Below, one piece after another: positions 7,894-15,956 of a stretch of 42,615 nt of DNA (positions are counted from its first letter, which is position 1; every line of letters begins with the position of its first letter). Made by a program: the position numbers and the translations under genes. The DNA is from JAOTYV01 sp041557595. GTDB taxonomy: Bacteria > Pseudomonadota > Alphaproteobacteria > UBA8366. A model generated the notes under the pieces. The model did no database searches. It was not told the DNA's origin and worked only from the letters and a program-made list of their open reading frames with translations. Location of the stretch: contig JBFFGE010000016.1 in assembly GCA_041557595.1 (NCBI GenBank), positions 1 through 42,615 of the forward strand, in the 5' to 3' direction.

Positions 7894-8325
7894 TTATCCG
7901 TCGACCGAGTCCAGCGTTTTGTCGGATTTTCGCTTCCTGGCCTGAGCGGCCGCTTCGGCGGGCTCGGAAATGGCCCGGAGCAACGCCCGGAAGCTGTGCC
8001 GCACTTCAGGCGAACACAACGCCATGCTGCGCACCAATTCCAGCGTTTCCCGTTTCGTGCGAAATTCCTTCATATTTCCGCCTTCGACGTCGATATCCAT
8101 AAAGAACCACTCGATGGGCACTTCAAGGATAAGGGAGATTTCCCAGAGCCGGCTTGCCGAGATGCGGTTTGCCGCGCTCTCGTATTTCTGCAACTGCTGA
8201 AAGGTGATACCGAGCCGATCGGCGAGCGCGGTCTGGCTCATGCCACAGAGGACGCGGCGGACGCGGAGCCGGCGGCCAACATGCGCATCTACCGGGTTGG
8301 GCCGTCGTGTGTTGTCAGGCGCCAT
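7894..8325 (-). CDS. XRE-family helix-turn-helix transcriptional regulator
   Basis: A 143-residue regulator. The Cro/C1-type HTH covers roughly residues 15-72, with RRLRVRRVLCGMSQTALADRLGI followed by the recognition helix segment FQQLQKYESAANRISASRLWEI and the EVPIEWFF end. This is the form very common in alphaproteobacteria. The C-terminal half is helical and rich in Arg and Glu, without a recognisable ligand domain. AAAGGA lies 6 nt upstream of the ATG. It is divergent from the next module, and its own promoter region contains the palindrome CACATGTG near 8391, which could be an autoregulatory site. Target genes are unknown; the adjacent PAS-like and GNAT-like genes are candidates. Confidence 0.88.
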   Translation of the reverse strand: MAPDNTRRPNPVDAHVGRRLRVRRVLCGMSQTALADRLGITFQQLQKYESAANRISASRLWEISLILEVPIEWFFMDIDVEGGNMKEFRTKRETLELVRSMALCSPEVRHSFRALLRAISEPAEAAAQARKRKSDKTLDSVDG

Positions 8326-8904
8326 TCGTGTTCCTTTGCGAGTGTTAGAAATTTGATTGCGTCCGAATCGGGCTCACATTTCCCACATGTGTAGGACGTA
8401 TCGTATCGGGAATCGGGGACTTGTGGGGGTCCGATCTGCAGTGCGGTTAACCTCGATACCGGGACGCCGTGGCACCGAATTCCGGGCCGCTTGCCGGCCC
8501 CCGTTAGGCTGGTCTGCCGCATCCTCGCGGTGTTGTATGGAATTGGGATGACAATATCGGTCGTATTGGGGTATTCGGAATTCGTCGCAGATCGGTTTCA
8601 TCGGGTGGATTTGCGCTTTCCAAAGTCCGTCGTGTTCGGCGGCGGGTGAGCTCTTCGATGATATGGTTGCTGCGGCGGGGAAATCAAATGGTGACGGTTA
8701 ACCTGGGACGACAAGGGGCAGCGCGCTTTCCCGATACCGTGGCCGAATTGCTACGGCGTCGGGTTGCCGTGTATCCTGCGGGGATGGACTTCGCGAGGCG
8801 TTTCCCCGGTTGCCCAACCCGCGTGGGAGGGTGGACACTCCCGTTCCCCGGATGACGGTCGCTTTTCTTCGTTTGGGTGTCATAGCTTTCGCTCGGCAGG
8901 AATT
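8326..8904. other. Long intergenic region between the XRE gene and the PAS-like remnant
   Basis: About 580 bp. The left end holds the XRE promoter and ribosome binding site, with the palindrome CACATGTG near 8391. The remainder shows several short open frames but none with a convincing ribosome binding site, family resemblance or consistent codon use. I see no RNA gene, repeat or terminator in it. Confidence 0.4.
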
Positions 8905-9377
8905 ATGAATAAACGGACGCGATTGAGCCTCGACCAACTTCTGGATATTGAACGAATTGCCGTTTGGGGCACCTGTGAGCAGACGGTCATTCAACAAATG
9001 CACGAACGTTGGAAAGAAAGGGCCGGTAGTCTGGGCAAATTACCCGACCCGCAGGAATTCTCGCGGGATTGTATCGTCGATACCACGGCGGACGACCCGC
9101 TATTTTACTCGCTGCCGAATTATAACGGTTGCCTTACGTCGTGGCGGGGTCGTTACATCAACGAATTTCCGTTGAAGGAGCACGCCTTCTCCTGCGCGGC
9201 GGAGTATTGGGAGTGCAAGGACGCTCAACAGCCGAGCGCCACTATTTCAAGCAGAACATCGACGGTGTCGAGCGTGAGTATTTCAGGCTACTGCTGCCTT
9301 TGGCCGGGAATCGTCTGGTTTATGCATATCGCTCCATCGTTGCGCCGATTGTTCCATCTCGCCACGAATATGCCTGA
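8905..9377 (+). pseudogene. PAS-like small protein gene with a single frameshift
   Basis: Starting at ATG 8905 (AGGA just upstream), the frame reads MNKRTRLSLDQLLDIERIAV and runs well to about 9230. The family-like continuation AERHYFKQNIDGVEREYF then appears one frame away and ends at 9375-9377. A one-base deletion near 9228-9231 explains this. The restored protein of about 157 residues resembles the small PAS_5-type proteins of Rhodospirillales, with W-x(4)-G-x-LP near residue 45 and a C-terminal YFRLLLPLAGNRLVYAYRSI strand pair. If the frameshift is real the gene is broken; a sequencing error is the alternative. Its 3' end overlaps the convergent GNAT-like gene by 95 bp. Confidence 0.6.
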
Positions 9378-10032
9378 GCAACGCGTCTCTCGTGCTGTAG
9401 GCCATCATGATGTCGACCGGCCGCCCGTAAGGCGGATAGTACCCTTTGAGGAGGGGGTGGAGCTGCATTTGCCCGGTGCTTTGCAGGGACCACTCGTGTC
9501 GATTTTTCGTGTTTAAAACGAAGGCGACGTAGTGATCCCAGCGGAAACGACGAATCCCGATGACCCGCAGAAGTTTGGAAAAGTGCAGTGAGAAATTTTT
9601 TCCGCGCCAGCCGGGATGGACCCATAACCCGCCACCGATCGCTACACGACCGGATAGCTGCAGGTCGTAGGCGCCGTCATAAAGACCGACGTTTTCGTAA
9701 TCCCATGGCACCTCCGCGTTGAAGAAAAGCCGGTGGGTGCGAATGTCCTCGATCAGGTCATCGGTCTCCACGCACCGAATGGCGTGGCAGCAAATGCCTT
9801 GGCCCTCCACGTCAATCCGGAGCCAGGCGAAATTATCCGGTGTTATGTGGCATTTGCGGGGGTCGTGCAGGGATGAAACCCCGTGTGTATTCGTTTGGGC
9901 ACCAAGGAATTCGGCGAAGGATTCCGGGTCGGAGCTCAAGGTTATGGTTGCGCCGAATGCACCGGCCCGACCTCTGACATCCTCCGAGTAGGATTGAATC
10001 AACGCCAAATCGTCAATGGTAAGTCGCCCCAT
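9283..10032 (-). CDS. GNAT-fold-like protein, function unknown
   Basis: A 249-residue protein. The middle resembles an acetyltransferase core: a beta strand GRVAIGGGLWVHP, then GWRGKNFSLHFSKLLRVIG as the acetyl-CoA loop and helix, then a strand RWDHYVAFVLNTKN. The N-terminal half has TWR-like strand pattern but no named domain that I recognise. AGGTG lies 5 nt before the ATG at 10032, which is better than an in-frame TTG/ATG at 10044. Its last 95 bp overlap the tail of the frameshifted PAS-like gene on the other strand. It may be part of a small signalling module with the XRE and PAS-like genes, but that rests only on position. Confidence 0.6.
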   Translation of the reverse strand: MGRLTIDDLALIQSYSEDVRGRAGAFGATITLSSDPESFAEFLGAQTNTHGVSSLHDPRKCHITPDNFAWLRIDVEGQGICCHAIRCVETDDLIEDIRTHRLFFNAEVPWDYENVGLYDGAYDLQLSGRVAIGGGLWVHPGWRGKNFSLHFSKLLRVIGIRRFRWDHYVAFVLNTKNRHEWSLQSTGQMQLHPLLKGYYPPYGRPVDIMMAYSTRDALLRHIRGEMEQSAQRWSDMHKPDDSRPKAAVA

Positions 10033-10402
10033 CTTGCACCTCATAAGAATGATTTCTTAAAAACGATATTTATCCCTATAGAAATGCAATTCATGTGCCA
10101 CGACAGGAGTCTCTGCGTCCTGCTAAACCCGGCCGACGGCGAGATCTGCGGCCGAGCAGGCGTCATCCAGGGCAATCGCCGACCGGCGTGTCCGTTGACA
10201 CTCATTTCTGCGGATCAGCCGTTCATTTCGGCGACCGGCCCGTGCCGGCTGCGGCGCGCGGACAGGCGGCGGGCATCAGGCGTTTCGGTTTGGGGGATGC
10301 CGGGACGAGCGATCGCGTGCGGCGGCTATCCGCTGTCGGCGGCCGTCGTTGGCGTGCGAAGGATCCGGGGTGGGCTTATCGTCGGTACTTAGTACTCAGT
10401 AA
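10033..10402. other. Intergenic region between the GNAT-like and lipoprotein genes
   Basis: About 370 bp. The left 60 bp is AT-rich and probably holds the promoter of the GNAT-like gene. The rest is GC-rich with no supported gene. The right end carries the hairpin at 10382-10412. Confidence 0.4.
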
Positions 10403-10412
10403 TCAGTACCGA
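10382..10412 (-). terminator. Hairpin overlapping the stop codon of the DUF2799 lipoprotein gene
   Basis: TCGGTACT (10382-10389) pairs perfectly with AGTACCGA (10405-10412) over a 15-nt loop. The TGA stop codon (10403-10405) lies at the loop-stem junction. There is no T-tract on the transcript side, so it is a weak terminator candidate or an mRNA-end structure. Confidence 0.35.
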
Positions 10413-11032
10413 TTGGCGACGCTGTTGCGATAGCCCTCATAGACCCGGCTGGCGTCGGCGTAGTCATTTTCCAGCCTGGGAATTGCGTGCGCGATCTCGA
10501 CTTTTTCTTCGCTGAGCTGTTTGAGCTGGACGGCCAGTTTGGCGATCCTGTTCGGCGACATCCGGGCCGTAACCAGCTTCGCGGTTTTTTGCGCGATCAG
10601 ACGTTCGACCTCCTGCTGGCGCCGTTTGGTGTTGCGCAGCTCTTTGGCGATGCGGTCGCGGGCGATGCGGCGCTCAAACAGGCCATATCCATCGTTATTG
10701 GCGGTGTGGAAGTCGCTCGCCATATGGGACGGGCAGACGCCGCCGTATCGGTAGCCACGGGTGCCGAGTTTGTAGCCGTTTCGCGGGCGGCAATATATCG
10801 CAATTCCTTCGGAATGGCCGTCGCGGTATGCGTCGAAATTGGCGGCGATGCCATGTTTCGCACAGGCTTTGCGGTGCTTGCCGAAAGCGTCCGTATTGTA
10901 GCCCTTGGCGCCATCCTCATAGCCGATCGCCTTCCAGTCCGCAGCCCCGCATTCGGCTTTGTCCATGGATGAACCGGCGCAGCCGCCGAGGGCGAGAACG
11001 AAGACGATGGATGAGGCGTAAATCGAACGCAT
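10403..11032 (-). CDS. DUF2799 lipoprotein
   Basis: A 209-residue lipoprotein precursor. The signal sequence MRSIYASSIVFVLALGGC ends in a lipobox (LGGC) with the lipidated Cys at residue 18. The DUF2799 pattern follows: WKAIGYEDGAKGYN, HRKACAKHGI, Y-x-x-GHSEGIAIYC-x-P and GYRYGGVCPSH. After that comes a long charged helical region, probably coiled coil, from about residue 120 onward. The start at 11032 is supported by GGGAGA about 8 nt upstream and by the signal peptide. A perfect TTAA-N7-TTAA site lies 41-55 bp upstream. It is likely an envelope-associated protein of unknown role. Confidence 0.85.
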   Translation of the reverse strand: MRSIYASSIVFVLALGGCAGSSMDKAECGAADWKAIGYEDGAKGYNTDAFGKHRKACAKHGIAANFDAYRDGHSEGIAIYCRPRNGYKLGTRGYRYGGVCPSHMASDFHTANNDGYGLFERRIARDRIAKELRNTKRRQQEVERLIAQKTAKLVTARMSPNRIAKLAVQLKQLSEEKVEIAHAIPRLENDYADASRVYEGYRNSVANRY

Positions 11033-11072
11033 GAGCTTTCTCCCGTTGCCAGGAGATTTAGCCAGCATAAAT

Positions 11073-11087
11073 TTAAAAAAAGCTTAA
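11073..11087. promoter_or_regulatory. CtrA-type full site TTAA-N7-TTAA upstream of the lipoprotein gene
   Basis: TTAA at 11073-11076, seven bases, then TTAA at 11084-11087. This is the full consensus for the alphaproteobacterial cell-cycle and motility regulator CtrA. It is 41-55 bp upstream of the lipoprotein ATG, so it probably overlaps the promoter. The local AT-richness raises the chance of coincidence. Confidence 0.45.
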
Positions 11088-11175
11088 GTATGAGGAATTT
11101 ATCTGAACATTGGCAACCGCGGCGGAATCCGTGGCCGGCCCATGCGCAATCGCGTCCGCAAGCAGGCCCAGGCGC

Positions 11176-11985
11176 CTACTCGGCGTTGCCCTTCGCCTGA
11201 TCCATGAACAGGTCGCCTTGCGAGCGATAGCCGCACAGCGCCAGCACGAGGTCGTCATCAAGCTTCCGGTTGATCCGATCGGACCGCAGGAAACTGCGAA
11301 TGCCCCGGTGAACGACGCCGTCATCGGGTGCGGTCTGGATGTATTGGTCCAGCGGGCGGAAAAACCGCTGATGCGGCCGGCCGTTTCGGTTGCTGAGGGA
11401 CAGCGGCCCGAGGGCCTCGGTCGCGGCGCAGAGGAAACTGACGGGACCCTTGCGGATCCCCACGCGCATGCGGCCCTTTGCATCCTTGCTCGTGACGTAC
11501 AAACTGCGGTCGTCTCGCTGGCGGACATCCACATCGAAGATCAGGCGATAATCCGCTTCTTCTCCCCGCGACACCAGCAATCCTTCGCCGATCTGCATCG
11601 CGGCAATGCCCTTGGGTTCGACCGCAAAAACGATCAGGCTGGTCGCCAGGTCTTCCAGCGGCGCGACATGGTCGAAGGCGGCGCCGCGCAATTGGTTGAG
11701 AACGGCGGTCAGCGTTTCATCGAAATATCCGCGCACCGCGTCGTCCCGATCGGCGCGTATGGCGGTGTCGAGCTCGGCCGAGTGCATTTTGAGATGAGAC
11801 AGGGCGGCGCGGACCGCAGCCTTGGCCCCGATATGCGGCAGGCGGGCATCCGCGGAGCCGCGTGCGATCGCGCCGACAATCAGGTCGTGCCTGACCCGAT
11901 CCACCTTGCCGAACACCTGGCATGACGGGACGGAGCCCGTGTCAGTGTTGGCGCGTCGGTAGTCAGCGGCGGCGACCCAGGTCAT
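11176..11985 (-). CDS. PP2C-like protein with degenerate active site
   Basis: A 269-residue protein that follows the PP2C_2 plan: MTWVAAADYRRANTD at the start, an early GS..A...IGA helix segment, a central LEDLATSLIVFAV strand, AMQIGEGLLV, LYVTSKD, and a final LDDDLVLALCGYR strand. Several expected metal-binding acids are absent. The usual DGxGSA reads ARGSADA, and GDG reads GEG. I infer a divergent or inactive phosphatase fold that could bind a partner instead. In catalytic homologues two Mn/Mg ions dephosphorylate Ser/Thr. It is divergent from the VOC gene, with a CtrA-like site between. The fold call is moderate, by eye. Confidence 0.6.
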   Translation of the reverse strand: MTWVAAADYRRANTDTGSVPSCQVFGKVDRVRHDLIVGAIARGSADARLPHIGAKAAVRAALSHLKMHSAELDTAIRADRDDAVRGYFDETLTAVLNQLRGAAFDHVAPLEDLATSLIVFAVEPKGIAAMQIGEGLLVSRGEEADYRLIFDVDVRQRDDRSLYVTSKDAKGRMRVGIRKGPVSFLCAATEALGPLSLSNRNGRPHQRFFRPLDQYIQTAPDDGVVHRGIRSFLRSDRINRKLDDDLVLALCGYRSQGDLFMDQAKGNAE

Positions 11986-12357
11986 ATCGCGGCAACCGAA
12001 AATCGACGGCGGAATAAGGTGCTGTAAATAAATCGAAAATCGATCCGGCCAGCGCCGTTGAAAAATTTCGACAAGACATTCGATCCGGATTCCATGGGCG
12101 ATTTCTAGGATAGTTGATCTAAGAAATACATGGTTAATTTCAGGTTAAATTGCAATTTGGCCAAGTGTTGATAAAAAGGCGACAGATTCCTGTGAAGGGG
12201 ATGGGAAGAAGAAATGTCCGGTTCTCCTGGCAAAAAGCGCGGACAAAATTCTGAATATTAAATTTTTGAGTAGATTTCTTTACGAATTCGGATAACTTGA
12301 GAGGTGAGGAAAACTGTTGCTGTTGTCGAACTCATTTGCGGCTGCGAGAGGTTCCCA
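11986..12357. other. AT-rich divergent intergenic region
   Basis: About 370 bp between the PP2C-like and VOC genes. It is clearly poorer in GC than its surroundings, especially 12090-12300. It holds one perfect TTAA-N7-TTAA site at 12134-12148. No supported small gene was seen. Its base composition suits a regulatory region or an imported segment. Confidence 0.5.
12134..12148. promoter_or_regulatory. CtrA-type full site TTAA-N7-TTAA in the divergent region
   Basis: TTAA at 12134-12137, seven bases (TTTCAGG), then TTAA at 12145-12148. It lies 149 bp from the PP2C-like start and about 210 bp from the VOC start, so which promoter it would serve is open. It matches the CtrA full-site consensus. 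Confidence 0.45.
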
Positions 12358-12870
12358 ATGAATTACAGGGATATGGATCTCACGGTCGCCCCACGGCCGG
12401 CGCGGGGCAGCAAGGGACGGGGCAGTGCAATGGCGCACCCATTTGAGATTCGCGGGCTCGATCACGTCGTCATTCGGGCGAATGATATCGGTGTCATGAA
12501 ACGCTTTTATTGCGATGTGCTCGGATGCGTACTTGAACGCGCGGAGACGTCGCTCGGTCTGTATCAGCTTCGGGCAGGCGCTTCCCTCATCGATCTTGTC
12601 GATATTGAAGGCTCGATCGGGCGTGGCGGCGGCGGTCCGCCGGATCCCGAGCGCCGCAACATGGACCACTTTTGCCTGCGCATCGATCCATTCAACGAGT
12701 CGGTCCTGCGGACGCACCTCAATCGGCATGGTGTCGAAGCCGGAAAGGTGGTCGACCGATATGGCGCCGACGGGACCGGATGTTCGCTGTATATCAGCGA
12801 TCCCGAGGGGAACATGATCGAGTTGAAAGGGCCGGCGCGCGAGGGAATTCGCCAGTCTGCGCCGCGATAG
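12358..12870 (+). CDS. VOC superfamily protein (glyoxalase/dioxygenase fold)
   Basis: About 170 residues. The conserved part begins IRGLDHVVIRANDIGVMKRF and contains FYCDVLGC, a second half starting MDHFCLRID, and the final SLYISDPEGNMIEL. These are the paired beta-alpha-beta-beta-beta units and metal ligands (His, Glu) of the VOC fold. Members include glyoxalase I, fosfomycin-resistance proteins and extradiol dioxygenases; the reaction cannot be specified. The ATG at 12358 has GAGAGG 7 nt upstream. The ATG at 12430 would start right at the domain and is a real alternative. It is 14 bp upstream of the TPR/glycosyltransferase gene and probably co-transcribed. Confidence 0.85.
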   Translation: MNYRDMDLTVAPRPARGSKGRGSAMAHPFEIRGLDHVVIRANDIGVMKRFYCDVLGCVLERAETSLGLYQLRAGASLIDLVDIEGSIGRGGGGPPDPERRNMDHFCLRIDPFNESVLRTHLNRHGVEAGKVVDRYGADGTGCSLYISDPEGNMIELKGPAREGIRQSAPR

Positions 12871-12883
12871 CCTACCGCCCGGC

Positions 12884-14449
12884 ATGGCGTCTCTCAGTAG
12901 TAGCCTGATGCTCGAAAAGGCGATGGCTGCCCATCGCCGGGGCGCGCGCGATCAGGCGATGGAAGCCTATCGTGCGATCCTCGACGATACGCCGGATCAT
13001 CCGGATGCATTGCATCTCTTGGGCGTGGTCCATTACGAGGGCCGCGAATTTAGCGAGGCCTTGCCGCTGATGCGGCGCGCGATCGAGCTCCAGCCCGAAG
13101 CCGCCGAATATCATCGTAGCCTCGGTGCGCTGTATCGTGCCGGCGAGCATTACGAGACGGCTTGCCGGTCGATTGCCCAGGCGCTCCGCCTCGCACCGGA
13201 CTATCTGGATGCCTACAATACGCTCGGCCTGACGTTGATCGACATGGAACGGTTCGATCAGGCCGAGACCGCGCTGCGGCAGGGGTTGTCGCACGACCCC
13301 GATAGCGCGGACTTGCGCGCGACGCTCGCCAGCATGTACCTGCGTAGGGACCAATACGATGCGGCGGTCGACGAATTGCAATGCGCGCTGGCGCTCGATC
13401 CGGGACACGCGAATGCGCTCAACAATCTGGGCGTCGCGCACAATTTGATGGGGGAGCGTGCGGCGGCGTTGGCGGCTTTCGACAAGGCGGTCGACCGAGC
13501 GCCGGGGCATGTCCATGCGCAATGCAACTATGCGCAGCAATTGCTCATGGAGGGACAGTTCGATGCGGGGTGGCAACGCCACGAATGGCGGCTCGAACGA
13601 CCGCATTACCGGCGCGACTTCACGGCGCCGCGCTGGCAGGGCGAACCGCTGGACGGCCGGCACATCCTGCTGTGGGCCGAGCAAGGGTTGGGCGACGCCA
13701 TCCAGTTCGTTCGTTTCGCACCTTTGGTGGCGGCGCGCGGCGGGCGCGTTATGGTGGAATGTAGAGCGCAACTGCAGCGATTGTTCGCGGGCGTCGACGG
13801 GGTGGATGCCGTGGCCGAACCCGGCGACGGCGGTGCCTATGACCTGCATTGTCCCCTCATGAGCCTGCCGTTGTATTTTGCAACGCGGCCGGACCACATT
13901 CCGGGGTCCGTGCCGTATGTACCGGTGCCCGACCCTGTCTTTCCCGATGCACCCGCCGGCGCCTTCAAGGTCGGACTGAACTGGGCCGGGAATCCCGATA
14001 ATCCCCGGGACCGCCATCGTAGCCGCCGGCTCGCCGAATTTGCGCCCTTGGCGGCCGTCGACGGCGTTGCCTTTTTCAGCCTGCAATGGGGACCCGGATC
14101 GGAGCAGCAGCCACCGCCCGGCATGACGTTGGTCGATCTTTGCCCCGGGCAAAAGGATTTCTACGACACCGCCGCGACGATGGCGGCGCTCGATTTGATT
14201 ATCAGCGTCGATTCCGCGTCGGCGCATCTGGCCGGCGGGTTGGGGCGGCCGACGTGGTTGGTTCTCGACCGCGTGGCAGACTGGCGCTGGATGGTGGGGC
14301 GCGAGGATACGCCCTGGTATCCGGGCACCCGAATTTTCCGGCGCGAGAACGAGTGGTCCGGTTTGTTCGAGCGCATGGCGGCCGAACTGTCCCGGCTTGT
14401 GCGGGATTCGGCTGGGTCTGCCGCCGCGGATTCTGCTATGCTCCGCTGA
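12884..14449 (+). CDS. TPR repeat protein with C-terminal GT9-like glycosyltransferase domain
   Basis: A 521-residue protein. Residues about 5-240 form six to seven TPR repeats, for example AYRAILDDTPDHPDALHLLG and NNLGVAHNLMGERAAALAAF. The C-terminal half from about 260 is a heptosyltransferase-like domain with LWAEQGLGDAIQFVRFAPL, KVGLNWAGNP and IISVDSASAHLAGGLGRPTW, ending WYPGTRIFR. Such fusions are frequent in alphaproteobacteria and are thought to glycosylate proteins or surface polysaccharide, sometimes flagellin. There is no signal peptide or membrane span. No strong ribosome binding site is visible, and the gene follows VOC by 14 bp. Acceptor and donor are unknown. Confidence 0.88.
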   Translation: MASLSSSLMLEKAMAAHRRGARDQAMEAYRAILDDTPDHPDALHLLGVVHYEGREFSEALPLMRRAIELQPEAAEYHRSLGALYRAGEHYETACRSIAQALRLAPDYLDAYNTLGLTLIDMERFDQAETALRQGLSHDPDSADLRATLASMYLRRDQYDAAVDELQCALALDPGHANALNNLGVAHNLMGERAAALAAFDKAVDRAPGHVHAQCNYAQQLLMEGQFDAGWQRHEWRLERPHYRRDFTAPRWQGEPLDGRHILLWAEQGLGDAIQFVRFAPLVAARGGRVMVECRAQLQRLFAGVDGVDAVAEPGDGGAYDLHCPLMSLPLYFATRPDHIPGSVPYVPVPDPVFPDAPAGAFKVGLNWAGNPDNPRDRHRSRRLAEFAPLAAVDGVAFFSLQWGPGSEQQPPPGMTLVDLCPGQKDFYDTAATMAALDLIISVDSASAHLAGGLGRPTWLVLDRVADWRWMVGREDTPWYPGTRIFRRENEWSGLFERMAAELSRLVRDSAGSAAADSAMLR

Positions 14450-14495
14450 ACAGGGTCTTCGCGACAGGCCCGTAAACGCAGGGGGGTCCTCGCCG

Positions 14496-15614
14496 ATGCT
14501 TGTGGGAGTGCCGAAGGAAATCAAATCGCACGAGTATCGCGTTGGATTGACGCCGGGCAGCGTGCGCGAGTTGTGCCATCACGGACACGAAGTGATGGTG
14601 GAGCGACGGGCGGGCGAGGGTATCGGCTTCACCGACGACGACTATCAGGCCGCGGGCGCGCAAGTGGCTGGAGATGCCGCGGAAGTCTTTGCCGCTGCCG
14701 AGATGATCGTGAAGGTGAAGGAGCCGCAGCCGTCGGAAATCGCGATGCTGCGGGAGTCGCAAATACTCTTTACCTATCTGCATCTTGCCGCTGACAAGCA
14801 GCAGACCGAGGGCCTGTTGGCGAGCGGCTGCGTCGCGATCGCCTACGAAACGGTGACCGGCGAACACCGCCGTCTGCCGCTGCTCGCGCCGATGAGCGAA
14901 GTCGCTGGCCGCATGAGCATTCAGGTCGGCGCGCATTACCTGGAAAAGGAGCAGGGCGGCGCGGGCGTCTTGTTGGGCGGCGTGCCCGGCGTGGAAGCGG
15001 GGCGCGTTTGCGTGATCGGCGGCGGCGTGTCGGGACTGAATGCGGCGCGCATGGCGATGGGGCTGGAGGCCAAGGTCGCGGTCCTGGACCGGTCGCTCAG
15101 CCGTCTCGATCAGCTCGACCTGCGGTTCGGCGGTCAGCTCAATACGATGTATTCGACCGTCGATTCGATCGAGCGCGCGGTGCGGGAAGCCGATCTGGTG
15201 GTCGGTGCGGTTCTGGTGCCCGGCGCCGCGGCGCCGAAACTTGTGACCGACGAAATGGTCAGCCTTATGCGCCCGGGATCCGTGATGGTGGATATCGCAA
15301 TCGACCAGGGCGGCTGCTTCGAAACATCGCGGCCGACCACCCATGCCGATCCGGTATACCGGGTCCATGACGTTGTCCATTACTGCGTCACGAATATGCC
15401 GGGGGCGGTCGCACGCACCGCCACGCAGGCGCTGAACAACGCAACCTTGCCGTACGTCTTGCGTCTTTGCGATGACGGCTACCGGAACGCGCTGGCGGAG
15501 GATCCTTATTTTCGCGAAGGCCTGAATGTCCATGAGGGGAAGTTGACGTATGAGGCGGTCGCGCGGGATCTGGCGCTGCCGTATACCGCCGCGGAAGACG
15601 TTTTGCGGTTATAG
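14496..15614 (+). CDS. ald: Alanine dehydrogenase
   Basis: A 372-residue protein, normal length for Ald, which converts L-alanine and NAD+ to pyruvate, ammonia and NADH. It starts MLVGVPKEIKSHEYRVGLTP with the catalytic Lys/Arg region, and contains VKVKEPQPSE, a Rossmann loop VCVIGGGVSGLNAARMA near residue 170-185, and the active-site stretch VDIAIDQGGCFETSRPTTH. The tail MPGAVARTATQALNNATLPY is diagnostic. A G-rich ribosome binding site (GGGGGT) precedes the ATG. The gene lies 46 bp after the glycosyltransferase and overlaps the convergent PilZ gene by 6 bp. It probably allows alanine to be used as carbon and nitrogen source. Confidence 0.95.
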   Translation: MLVGVPKEIKSHEYRVGLTPGSVRELCHHGHEVMVERRAGEGIGFTDDDYQAAGAQVAGDAAEVFAAAEMIVKVKEPQPSEIAMLRESQILFTYLHLAADKQQTEGLLASGCVAIAYETVTGEHRRLPLLAPMSEVAGRMSIQVGAHYLEKEQGGAGVLLGGVPGVEAGRVCVIGGGVSGLNAARMAMGLEAKVAVLDRSLSRLDQLDLRFGGQLNTMYSTVDSIERAVREADLVVGAVLVPGAAAPKLVTDEMVSLMRPGSVMVDIAIDQGGCFETSRPTTHADPVYRVHDVVHYCVTNMPGAVARTATQALNNATLPYVLRLCDDGYRNALAEDPYFREGLNVHEGKLTYEAVARDLALPYTAAEDVLRL

Positions 15615-15956
15615 GGGCGGATTGGGCCTGCGGTGCCGGCGCGCGTGACCGGTTTCCAGATTTTCGATTGCCCGGAATGCCGCGGGCGTGAGACTGGCGA
15701 AGGCGACCGCATATCGATTCCGGTTGCATCGCCGCAGGATCGTGGCCTCAAGTTCGATCTGGCCGTCGAGGACAATGAAGATGACATCGTTGGGCTCGAG
15801 ATCCGCGTCTTCGGCGATGAATGCGCAACCGCCGAAACTGATGCTGGTGACGATGGCGGCCGCGCCATCGGCCGTCGCGGGAAGGCGGACTTCAACGCGC
15901 CTGTCCTTGCGACGATCTTTCCGCGTGGTCCCGCGGAATTTATATTCAACTGCCAT
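15609..15956 (-). CDS. PilZ domain protein
   Basis: About 115 residues, nearly all one PilZ domain, the c-di-GMP effector fold. The RxxxR motif appears as RRKDRR just before VEVRLPA, and the second motif (D/N)xSxxG is represented by TSISFGG, with Thr in the first position. The rest is a beta barrel, ANDVIFIVLDGQIELEATILRR-like, with YAVAFASL near the end. The first conserved start is ATG 15956; longer in-frame versions to 16085 enter AT-rich sequence that looks regulatory. It overlaps the end of ald on the other strand by 6 bp. It is a candidate receiver for the GGDEF enzyme at 38686, though they are 23 kb apart. Confidence 0.82.
   Translation of the reverse strand: MAVEYKFRGTTRKDRRKDRRVEVRLPATADGAAAIVTSISFGGCAFIAEDADLEPNDVIFIVLDGQIELEATILRRCNRNRYAVAFASLTPAAFRAIENLETGHARRHRRPNPPL

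Noticed and set aside
8374..8855. Several short open frames in the XRE/PAS intergenic region
   Set aside because: None has a ribosome binding site at a usable distance or resembles a known family.
12884..13560. Repeated DNA in the TPR region as a sequence repeat
   Set aside because: The periodicity is at protein level (TPR units of 34 residues); the DNA units are too diverged to annotate as repeats.
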